Part shown: one piece after another, positions 34,111 through 41,278 of the stretch
Numbering within the stretch: the stretch's first letter is position 1
Layout: each line of letters opens with the position of its first letter
Source: Nitrospirota bacterium
GTDB lineage: Bacteria > Nitrospirota > Thermodesulfovibrionia > Thermodesulfovibrionales > SM23-35
Direction: 5' to 3'
Length of the DNA stretch: 41,278 bases
Assembly: GCA_013388435.1 (NCBI GenBank)
Contig: JACAFE010000087.1
Location: forward strand, 1-41,278
Program-made: the position numbers and the translations under genes
The notes under the pieces: generated by a model
What the model was told of the DNA's origin: nothing
The model's input: the letters and a program-made list of their open reading frames with translations, nothing else
Database searches by the model: none

Positions 34111-35111
34111 AACTTACAAAAGAAGGCAGGAGGCTTGTAATTGCTGCAGTGCTTATAAGCATTACTGCTTTTAACACAGGGAACAATCTGATTTATCTTG
34201 TGCTTTCGCTTTTGCTGTCCATTATTTTTATATCGATTATTCTTCTTAAAAATAATATGAAAAGCCTTTCGTTGAATGTAATTCAAAATAAACCTATTTT
34301 TGCAAATACACCTTCTGAGATTTTACTGAAATTAAAAAACATGAAAGGTTTTTATACATATTCTATAAAAGTTATGTCATCGTTTGTCATCAAAGAAGGC
34401 TTATATTTTTCTAAAATACCACCGTATAAAGAACTATCCAGAAATGCCATGGTTATTTTCAATAGCAGAGGATTATATAAACATGGTGATTTTTATCTTG
34501 AATCAGGCTATCCATTCATTTTCTTAAAACAATCGATTTTATGCAATGTTAAAGGAGAAATAATTGTTTACCCTGAAATTAAAGAACAGTCACATTTCTT
34601 GCAATCTTATATTAAAGAAGGACAGGAGAGCATTAATCAAAGGATAGGCGTGGGCGAAGATTTTTCAATGGTTAGAGAATTCAGATATGGTGATGATAGC
34701 CGGCGAATACACTGGAAAGCATCTGCCAAAACAGAAAAACTTCTTGTTATGGAATATGATGCTTCAGAGATTAGAAAATTGACTATAATTCTTGATAACC
34801 TTAATGTTCCAGATAAAAATGATTTTGAAAAAGCTGTTTCATTTGCTGCATCTATTGCTGATTATTATATATTACAGGGTTATTATGTAAGACTATTGAC
34901 ATGCGGGAAAGTTGTTCCGTTTGGCACGGGTCAGGAACAATTATTCAAGATACTTGATGTGCTTGCTATTATTGAAAGTAAAAACATATGGGAATGCCCG
35001 ATTACTTTTTATTCTGATGGTATTACTTTCTTGATTCTTAACTCGCGTGAGTCATCAATGAAAAGATTAGTTTCATCAGCAGATAGAGTATTTTATGCTC
35101 CGGAATTATAA
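34107..35111 (+). CDS. DUF58 domain membrane protein
   Basis: 334 residues with two N-terminal membrane helices (about 10-50) and a DUF58 core marked by REFRYGDDSRRIHWKASAK near 190-210 and a vWA-like region following (LTIILDN). These proteins are usual partners of MoxR ATPases. The start overlaps moxR by ATGA, and the 3' end overlaps the next gene by 17 bp, so all three proteins are translated as a unit. Confidence 0.9.
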   Translation: MKLTKEGRRLVIAAVLISITAFNTGNNLIYLVLSLLLSIIFISIILLKNNMKSLSLNVIQNKPIFANTPSEILLKLKNMKGFYTYSIKVMSSFVIKEGLYFSKIPPYKELSRNAMVIFNSRGLYKHGDFYLESGYPFIFLKQSILCNVKGEIIVYPEIKEQSHFLQSYIKEGQESINQRIGVGEDFSMVREFRYGDDSRRIHWKASAKTEKLLVMEYDASEIRKLTIILDNLNVPDKNDFEKAVSFAASIADYYILQGYYVRLLTCGKVVPFGTGQEQLFKILDVLAIIESKNIWECPITFYSDGITFLILNSRESSMKRLVSSADRVFYAPEL

Positions 35112-37008
35112 TATATTAACAGCTGTAATTGCTCTTACAGGAAGCTTAAGTCTTTTTATATCAGGGGAAATAAATCCGATTTTTTCCTTTAGCCCTGTTT
35201 TGATGATATATGGATATTTTCGTCTTGTAAAAAATAAACCACAGGCGCCAAAGTGGACTATAAATGTACTCTCGATTACAACTCTAATTATTTTCTTGCT
35301 GGATGCATTTATTGCTTCGGATGATTATCTTGTAAGTGTTGCGAATCTTACAATATTATTTCAGGCGATAAAAAGTTTTGATTTAAGAGAGCCATGGGAT
35401 AACCTGCAGGTTTTCTTTATGTCTTTATTGCAATTGATAATAACATCAGAATTTACAAATTCAATATTGTTTGGTGGAATATTTATTGTATTTTTATCAT
35501 CATCTGTAAGCGCTATTATACTGGCTCATTTTATAAAAACCGGTTCCGGAGAGAAAATAGTTCTTGCAAAACCAATGGTTTTCATTACCCTTATAACTTT
35601 TTTTCTTACAACACTCTTGTTTATAAGTATTCCAAGAATAGCAGGTGGGTTTTGGGGTAAGGGTCATAAAAAAGGCATAAAAACTGCGGGATTTTCTGAG
35701 AGAGTAGATTTTGGGTCGTTTGGTACTGTGAAACTCGACCCGACAATTGTAATGCGTATTGAATTAAGCGGGATTGAAAGAAGAGATCTTTACTGGAGAG
35801 GTATGACACTTGATTATTTTAATGGAGTAATGTGGGAAAATACAGAAAGCGAAAGAAGATTAATATATAAACGTGAAGGGTTTTTTACAATAAAACCTTA
35901 TAAAAAACAAAATGTAACAGTACAAAAAATTTATCTTGAACCAATTGATACCGAAATACTTTTCGGACTTCCTTCAATTACAGCGATTGAAACTAACAGT
36001 AGAATCATTTCAGTGGATGGAACAAATACGATATATATTCCAATGAAAAAAAACAAACAGTTCTTTTACACTGCATATAGTGTTGATGAACCAGTTTATT
36101 CAGGCTTTATAGAGAAAAAATATATTCAGTTGCCTGAAGGTATGGGGAGAATCTCAGAGCTTGCAAGGAATATAACAAAAGGCAAAACCAGAACTTTGGA
36201 TAAAGTTATTGCAATAGAAAAACATCTTAAAGAAAGATATACTTATACACTTACTGTTCAGAAGCCTCCTCGGGGTGTGAATCCAATTGAAGATTTTTTA
36301 TTCAGGACGAAAAAAGGTTACTGTGAGCATTATGCAACTGCAATGGTACTCATGCTCAGGTCAATCGGAGTCCCCTCACGTATTGTGACAGGATTTTATG
36401 GAGGTGAGATCAATTCCTACGGCGGTTATTTAATAGTCAGGCAGAGCAATGCACATTCGTGGGTAGAAGCAGTTATAGACAATAAATGGCAAAGATTTGA
36501 TCCAACTCCTGCAATTTCAATTGAAAAGCCATCAATAATAATACTTTATCTTGACACATTGAAAATGCAATGGAATAGATATGTTGTATCATTCAGTTCT
36601 TCGGATCAGAGAAACATTTTGCGTTTATTTGCATTTACACTTAAAATTCCTGATATGCCTGATTTCAGACTAAGGAGTATCAGGGATATTTTGGCATTAT
36701 TTTTAGTTGCTTTTATAATGAGCACAATAGCGTTTTTGATTTATAAATCTTTAAAGAGAGAACATTATGCCTATCCGACAATTCAATATCTAAAAGCAGT
36801 CAAAATATTAAAGAAAAAAGGAATAAAAGTAACGGATACAATGACCTCAACGGAAATTAAAAGTATTTTTGTTGAAAATAGTCTAAAAGAAAAAATAGAA
36901 GAATTAATTACAATGTATGAAGAGCATAGATTCGGGGGAAAAATATTAACTCCTGATGATAAAAAAAGATATAGAGATCTTGTAAGGGAGATAGAATTGT
37001 TAAAATAA
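35095..37008 (+). CDS. Membrane transglutaminase-like protein (TgpA family)
   Basis: 637 residues. Several membrane helices fill about 1-185 (DUF3488-like), an extracytoplasmic transglutaminase-like domain follows, and a further helix lies near 525-550 before a cytoplasmic tail. The papain-like triad is intact: Cys410 in GYCEHYAT, His454 in NAHSWVEA and Asp469 in FDPTP. It is the third gene of the MoxR-DUF58-TgpA operon. In the one well-studied case (Pseudomonas) TgpA is needed for growth; the substrate is unknown. Confidence 0.92.
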   Translation: MLRNYNILTAVIALTGSLSLFISGEINPIFSFSPVLMIYGYFRLVKNKPQAPKWTINVLSITTLIIFLLDAFIASDDYLVSVANLTILFQAIKSFDLREPWDNLQVFFMSLLQLIITSEFTNSILFGGIFIVFLSSSVSAIILAHFIKTGSGEKIVLAKPMVFITLITFFLTTLLFISIPRIAGGFWGKGHKKGIKTAGFSERVDFGSFGTVKLDPTIVMRIELSGIERRDLYWRGMTLDYFNGVMWENTESERRLIYKREGFFTIKPYKKQNVTVQKIYLEPIDTEILFGLPSITAIETNSRIISVDGTNTIYIPMKKNKQFFYTAYSVDEPVYSGFIEKKYIQLPEGMGRISELARNITKGKTRTLDKVIAIEKHLKERYTYTLTVQKPPRGVNPIEDFLFRTKKGYCEHYATAMVLMLRSIGVPSRIVTGFYGGEINSYGGYLIVRQSNAHSWVEAVIDNKWQRFDPTPAISIEKPSIIILYLDTLKMQWNRYVVSFSSSDQRNILRLFAFTLKIPDMPDFRLRSIRDILALFLVAFIMSTIAFLIYKSLKREHYAYPTIQYLKAVKILKKKGIKVTDTMTSTEIKSIFVENSLKEKIEELITMYEEHRFGGKILTPDDKKRYRDLVREIELLK

Positions 37009-37028
37009 AATTAAATTATTTTTAAATT

Positions 37029-38201
37029 ATGGAAAGAACTAAAATAATAATAACCTGTGCAAAGGGTATCGCTCCTTTTTTAAAGGAAGAAATTTTGAAG
37101 CTCGGATTTTCTGTAGTCTCGGAAACAGTCACGAGTGTAATGACAGAGGGCAATATAGAGGATGCCATGAAGCTTAATCTGTGGCTGAGAACAGGACATA
37201 GGGTGCTTTTTTTGATAAGAGAATTTTTTTCAGAAGATCCCGATGAACTTTATGATAAATTAATCGAAATTCCCTGGGAAAATTATATATCTGAAGACGG
37301 GTATTTTTGCGTAACTTCAAGTGTAGACAATCCAACTATAAAGGACTCGAGATATGCGAATGTTAAGTGTAAAGATGCAATAGTAGATAGAATACGTTTA
37401 AAAAAAGGAAAAAGGCCTGATTCTGGTCCTGAAAGAAATTCGACTGTAGTTAACCTTTACTGGAAGGATAAATATTGTTCTGTTTATCTTGACACATCAG
37501 GCGAAGCATTATCCAGGAGAAATTACAGAAAAATTCCTTTTAAAGCTCCTATGCAGGAAACTCTTGCATCTGCTGTAATCATGGCAACTAAATGGGATGG
37601 TAAAAGCCATTTTGTAAATCCAATGTGTGGAAGCGGAACACTTGCAATTGAAGCTGCTCTTATGGGCATTAATAAACCTCCGGGAATTCTCAGGAGTAAT
37701 TATAGTTTTATGCATCTGAAAGGATTTAAATCAAATTACTGGAATCAATTAAGAATAGATGCAAAAAAGAATACTATGAAAAAACTAAATTGTAAAATTA
37801 TAGCTTCTGATATAAGTGAAGAAGCTGTTTCTGCTGCGATTAAAAATGCAAAAACCGCAGGTGTTGAACAACTTATTGAATTTTTGGTGTGTGATTATTC
37901 AGAGACAGAAATTCCTGAAGGTGAAGGAGTTGTGATACTCAATCCTGAATATGGTGAAAGAATGGGAAAAGTAAAAGAACTTGAGACTGTATATAAAGGC
38001 ATAGGTGATTTTTTTAAACAGAAATGTACAGGATATAAAGGCTATATTTTTACAGGGAATCTTGATCTTGCAAAAAAAGTAGGATTAAAAACTTTTTGCA
38101 AAATCCCTTTCTATAATGGTGATATTGAATGCCGTCTTCTCGGCTATGAGTTATATAAAGGAAGTAAAAAGAAGCAAAAAGAATTGTTATTCTATACATA
38201 A
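37029..38201 (+). CDS. THUMP-domain class I RNA methyltransferase (RlmL/YpsC-like)
   Basis: 390 residues. A ferredoxin-like/THUMP region fills about 1-160 and binds RNA; the Rossmann domain follows with [17 protein letters not shown] (197-213) for SAM. The catalytic motif reads [11 protein letters not shown] (303-313), NPEY instead of the NPPY of characterised guanine-N2 methyltransferases such as RlmL. It likely modifies 23S rRNA. It lies 20 bp after the transglutaminase gene. Its 3' end overlaps the convergent pcm gene by 10 bp. Confidence 0.85.
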   Translation: MERTKIIITCAKGIAPFLKEEILKLGFSVVSETVTSVMTEGNIEDAMKLNLWLRTGHRVLFLIREFFSEDPDELYDKLIEIPWENYISEDGYFCVTSSVDNPTIKDSRYANVKCKDAIVDRIRLKKGKRPDSGPERNSTVVNLYWKDKYCSVYLDTSGEALSRRNYRKIPFKAPMQETLASAVIMATKWDGKSHFVNPMCGSGTLAIEAALMGINKPPGILRSNYSFMHLKGFKSNYWNQLRIDAKKNTMKKLNCKIIASDISEEAVSAAIKNAKTAGVEQLIEFLVCDYSETEIPEGEGVVILNPEYGERMGKVKELETVYKGIGDFFKQKCTGYKGYIFTGNLDLAKKVGLKTFCKIPFYNGDIECRLLGYELYKGSKKKQKELLFYT

Positions 38202-38854
38202 TAGTCTTCATCTTTCTGCCAGCCATGTTTCCCAATTAAAGGCACAAAAACACATGGAGTATGTGTTTCTTTTTCGAGTTTCCCTTTTGCTTTTATGACT
38301 TTAAGAAGAACCTGTGAAAATCTGTCTCCAACAGGCGCAACTATTATTCCATTGTCATCTGATAGTTGCTCAATCAAAGGCTGGGGTATTTGAGGTGTTC
38401 CTGCGGTTATAAGGATTCTGTCAAAAGGTGATTCTTCTTCCCATCCCAATGTCCCGTCACCTGTTTTTATGAACACATTTTGGTAAGAAAGCGAACTTAA
38501 GATATTTTTTGCCCTTTCTGCAAGTTGTTCGATGCGTTCAATAGAATAAACATTTTTTGCAAGTTCAGCAAGAATTGCTGTCTGGTAGCCTGAACCAGTT
38601 CCTATCTCAAGTATTTTTTCGTCACCCTTTAGTTCAAGAAGTTCTGTCATTATTGCTACCATATACGGCTGGGAAATTGTCTGGCCTTCACCAATTGAAA
38701 GAGCCATGTCATCATAAGCTCTCGGTTGTATATGTTCTGGTACAAACAGATGTCTTGGAACTTTTCTCATAGCATCAAGAACACGTTCATCGCTAATTCC
38801 GCGAGGTATTAGCTGAGTTCTAACCATGTATTCTCTTAATTCCTTGAAATCCAT
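38192..38854 (-). CDS. pcm: Protein-L-isoaspartate O-methyltransferase
   Basis: 220 residues, usual length. It repairs isoaspartyl residues in aged proteins using SAM. Diagnostic blocks: [34 protein letters not shown] and [18 protein letters not shown] (81-98), then [14 protein letters not shown]. Its ATG overlaps the upstream stop as TGATG. It belongs to the minus-strand operon surE, FAD oxidoreductase, pcm; the surE-pcm pairing is common. The 3' end overlaps the convergent RNA methyltransferase gene by 10 bp. Confidence 0.95.
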   Translation of the reverse strand: MDFKELREYMVRTQLIPRGISDERVLDAMRKVPRHLFVPEHIQPRAYDDMALSIGEGQTISQPYMVAIMTELLELKGDEKILEIGTGSGYQTAILAELAKNVYSIERIEQLAERAKNILSSLSYQNVFIKTGDGTLGWEEESPFDRILITAGTPQIPQPLIEQLSDDNGIIVAPVGDRFSQVLLKVIKAKGKLEKETHTPCVFVPLIGKHGWQKDEDYYV

Positions 38855-40239
38855 CAGTTGCTCATCCTTTTCAGAATTTCTCTTGCTGCAATTACTCCTG
38901 AAGCAGAAGCCTGTATCAGTCCCCTGCTCACCCCTGCACCATCACCTATTGCAAAAAGATTTTTAATTTCGGTTTCGAGTTGATTGGAAAGTTTCAATTG
39001 TATTGAATAAAATTTTACCTCAACTCCATATAAAAGTGTATTTTCAGAGTTGACACCTGGTGCGATAAAATCAAGAGCCTCAAGCATTTCTGTTATATCT
39101 GTAATGTAACGATATGGAAGTGCAAAGCTTAAATCTCCCGGAGTAGCATCAGACAATGTTGGAATAACTCCTCCTTTTTCAATTCTTTCAGCAGTTGACC
39201 TTCTACCATTTCTTAAGTCACCCAGACGCTGTATCAATACGCCTTTACCGAGTAAATTGGCAAGTCCTGCTATATATCTTCCATAAGATATAGGGTCTTT
39301 AAAAGGCTCTGTAAATGTAGTACTCACCAGTATCGCAAAATTTGTATTTGATGTTTTTTTATCTGTATAACTATGACCATTAACTGTCCATATACCTTTT
39401 AGATATTCTTTTACGACCTCACCATAAGGATTTACACAAAAGGTCCTTACACGGTCATTGAATTTTTTGGAATGGAAAATGAGTTTTGGTTCATATGTAA
39501 TTTCTGTTATTTTCTCGAGTACATTTGCCGGTAATTCAACTCTAACACCAATGTCAACTGGATTTTGAAGCACGGAAAGTTTTAAACGTTTTACCTCTTT
39601 TTCAAGCCATCTTGAACCTTCACGGCCAGGCGCAAGAATTAAGTATTCAGAAAGATATTTTGTGCCATTTTTAAGTTTTATACCATATGTCCTGTTTTTT
39701 TGTGTCAGGATCTTTTCGGCTTCAGATAAAAATAGTATATCTACTTTGTCTCCAAGATATGTTTTTATATTTTCAAGAACAATTCTGCATCTGTCAGTTC
39801 CTATATGTCTTATTTTTGATGGTATTAAAGATAGATCATATTTTAAGGCAATTAAAGAAAGATTTTTAATTGCTTCTTCATCCTCTCCATAAATATGGTC
39901 TGGAGCACCATATTTAATATAAATACTATCAGTGTAGTTTATTAAATTTTCAAGTGAGTTTTTATCAATATATCTTGAAAGAAAACCTCCTATATCAGCC
40001 GAAAGTGTAAGCTTCCCGTCGCTAAAAGCACCTGCTCCTCCCCAGCCGCTAAGAAGAGCGCATTCTGGACAGGTTATACATTTGGTTTTTTTGACTTTCA
40101 TTGGACAGATTCTATTATGAATATCTTTGCCTTTGTCTATCATTAAAATATTTATGTTATTATCTTTTTTGAGAAGTTCGAGAGCAGCAAATATACCGGC
40201 AGGGCCTGCACCTACAATTATGACATCATATCTGTTCAT
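38854..40239 (-). CDS. FAD-dependent dehydrogenase (COG2509-like)
   Basis: 461 residues. The N-terminal dinucleotide fold has GAGPAG (10-15), and a C-terminal [17 protein letters not shown] segment completes the flavin site. A cysteine cluster, Cys45, Cys54, Cys57 and Cys60 (KCITCPEC), lies before the [13 protein letters not shown] motif and could bind metal or take part in thiol chemistry. The family is uncharacterised and its substrate unknown. The stop overlaps pcm (TGATG), and surE ends 3 bp before its start, so all three are one operon. Confidence 0.88.
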   Translation of the reverse strand: MNRYDVIIVGAGPAGIFAALELLKKDNNINILMIDKGKDIHNRICPMKVKKTKCITCPECALLSGWGGAGAFSDGKLTLSADIGGFLSRYIDKNSLENLINYTDSIYIKYGAPDHIYGEDEEAIKNLSLIALKYDLSLIPSKIRHIGTDRCRIVLENIKTYLGDKVDILFLSEAEKILTQKNRTYGIKLKNGTKYLSEYLILAPGREGSRWLEKEVKRLKLSVLQNPVDIGVRVELPANVLEKITEITYEPKLIFHSKKFNDRVRTFCVNPYGEVVKEYLKGIWTVNGHSYTDKKTSNTNFAILVSTTFTEPFKDPISYGRYIAGLANLLGKGVLIQRLGDLRNGRRSTAERIEKGGVIPTLSDATPGDLSFALPYRYITDITEMLEALDFIAPGVNSENTLLYGVEVKFYSIQLKLSNQLETEIKNLFAIGDGAGVSRGLIQASASGVIAAREILKRMSN

Positions 40240-40242
40240 ATA

Positions 40243-41022
40243 TTATATTTCGATCATAAATCTATTTCTGAGAAATTTTAGGGCATCATAATTTGTCAGA
40301 TCAAGATGAATCGGAGTAACTGAAACATAGTTATCCAGAATAGCCTGTATATCGGTATCTTCACCATGTTCCCAGTATGGCATCCCGCCGCCTATCCAGT
40401 AATGCTTTTCTCCGTGGGGATCGAATGTTTCATGAATAGAACCATCATATATCCTTTTGCCCTGACGTGTAAGTTTAAATCCTTTAAGATTGTTTAATGG
40501 AATATCAGGTACATTTACATTGAGAAATGTGTCATAAGGAAGGGAATTTTCGAGTATATACTTACCGATTTTAACTGCAATTTTTGCAGCAGTATCAAAA
40601 TTAAATGGACGGACATTTTTTTTATTTAATGCAAGAGAGATAGCAAACGAGGGGATACCCATTATAGTGCTTTCAATGGCAGCCGAGACAGTGCCTGAAT
40701 AAGTTATATCATCGCCAAGATTTGCTCCTTTATTTATTCCTGATACAACAAATGCTGGTTTGTCTGGCAAAATTTTGTTTATGCCAACAGCAACACAATC
40801 AGTAGGAGTGCCATTCAAACTATATATGTGGTCTTCGAGTTGTTCAGCTTTCAAAGGTCTGTGCATTGTTAAAGCATGACTCACAGCACTTCTTTCTCTG
40901 TCTGGAGCAACAACATAAACATCACCAATTTCTTTCATTATATTATAAAGTGAAATAATACCGGGTGAATGAACTCCGTCATCATTAGTAACAAGAATTA
41001 TATTCATAAAATATTGTATCAA
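40243..41022 (-). CDS. surE: 5'/3'-nucleotidase SurE
   Basis: The likely start is ATG 41007 (MNIILVTNDDG), giving 254 residues; the open frame extends five codons further to TTG 41022. Metal ligands Asp9-Asp10 (VTNDDG), Ser in RERSAVSHALT, and Asn in SGINKGANLGDD are present. SurE dephosphorylates nucleoside monophosphates in stationary phase. TACAAT lies close before the ATG, so the leader is very short. It heads the operon with the FAD dehydrogenase and pcm. Confidence 0.95.
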   Translation of the reverse strand: MIQYFMNIILVTNDDGVHSPGIISLYNIMKEIGDVYVVAPDRERSAVSHALTMHRPLKAEQLEDHIYSLNGTPTDCVAVGINKILPDKPAFVVSGINKGANLGDDITYSGTVSAAIESTIMGIPSFAISLALNKKNVRPFNFDTAAKIAVKIGKYILENSLPYDTFLNVNVPDIPLNNLKGFKLTRQGKRIYDGSIHETFDPHGEKHYWIGGGMPYWEHGEDTDIQAILDNYVSVTPIHLDLTNYDALKFLRNRFMIEI

Positions 41023-41111
41023 AAATGAACAGCAACATGTAATAAGAATAAACCCGGGTGATGCTGATAGAATTTATAGCTTGTTAATAACTAATAACAT
41101 AATCAAATGTC

Positions 41112-41270
41112 AATAACTCAATTTGTGAAACAAAATCACGGGTCTCTTTATACTGAGGCTGAAGTCGAAGCGTAAGCCTCAGAGATAAAATAGGTAGCTA
41201 CATCAAAATATAAGATAAAGCCATGTTTTTATACAAAGGTAGTTTATTTTGTTTCATAAATTGAGTTATT
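41112..41270. mobile_element. MITE-like 159-bp element with 25-bp terminal inverted repeats
   Basis: The left end (41112-41136, AATAACTCAATTTGTGAAAC..) matches the inverse complement of the right end (41246-41270) at 24 of 25 positions. There is no coding sequence inside. A central hairpin, CTGAGGCT (41153-41160) with AGCCTCAG (41175-41182), extends outwards through TTTAT/ATAAA. Target-site duplication is not clear (at most TC). Such a structure fits a miniature inverted-repeat element mobilised by a transposase elsewhere, or an intergenic palindromic repeat family. Confidence 0.7.
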
Positions 41271-41278
41271 TCTATAAA

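Noticed and set aside
1-41278. CRISPR array, tRNA or rRNA genes
   Set aside because: No regularly spaced identical repeats of CRISPR length and no cloverleaf or rRNA sequence were seen on either strand.

Overview
The window looks like a low-GC chromosome segment from an anaerobic, Gram-negative-type bacterium. Evidence seen here: a TonB-dependent outer-membrane receptor, exported multihaem c-type cytochromes, cobalamin riboswitches, a citramalate-synthase isoleucine route and ribonuclease Y. A Nitrospirota (Thermodesulfovibrio-like) or deltaproteobacterial-type host would fit, but that is inference; there is no rRNA or other phylogenetic marker in the window.

Left end (1-9.2 kb, all minus strand) is a defence-type island. 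In transcription order it holds radC, an AAA ATPase, an 805-residue subtilisin-like protease, a type III-like DNA methyltransferase (Mod), its helicase-nuclease partner (Res), an in-frame scrap of another methyltransferase, and the start of an AlbA_2/Schlafen-type protein. From 9.04 to 10.2 kb follows a graveyard of gene fragments on both strands: the N-terminus of a PLD-helicase, a piece of an RND pump, a frameshifted small conserved protein, a broken hemW and a RhuM/Fic piece. This looks like a recombination-prone island edge.

10.2-15.7 kb is redox biology. A minus-strand operon encodes a HesB/IscA-like protein with an in-frame UGA at the conserved Cys35 position (very probably selenocysteine, with a fitting hairpin just downstream), a thioredoxin-CcdA fusion and a thioredoxin-type arsenate reductase. 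Divergent from it are two translationally coupled paralogous multihaem cytochromes, each with five CXXCH motifs and a shared unusual CX5CH motif; a 9-bp tandem repeat is read in frame at the N-terminus of the second. Next comes a MntA-type nucleotidyltransferase with only a stump of its HepT partner.

16-24.7 kb is housekeeping and signalling: lysC (with a likely internal start for a beta subunit) and cimA for amino-acid synthesis; ymdB and rny for RNA turnover, with a likely 6S RNA upstream of rny; a SufR-like Fe-S regulator; and two tandem REC-GGDEF response regulators. 24.8-27.2 kb carries a NagZ-like glycosidase and an alpha/beta hydrolase, closed by a strong bidirectional terminator.

27.3-32.6 kb is a cobalamin uptake locus: a BtuB-like receptor and a BtuFCD ABC transporter, each preceded by its own cobalamin riboswitch. 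32.7-41.0 kb holds a DUF1992 protein, a MoxR/DUF58/transglutaminase operon, a THUMP-domain RNA methyltransferase, and a convergent minus-strand operon surE / FAD-dependent oxidoreductase / pcm. The right edge contains a 159-bp element with 25-bp terminal inverted repeats (MITE-like).
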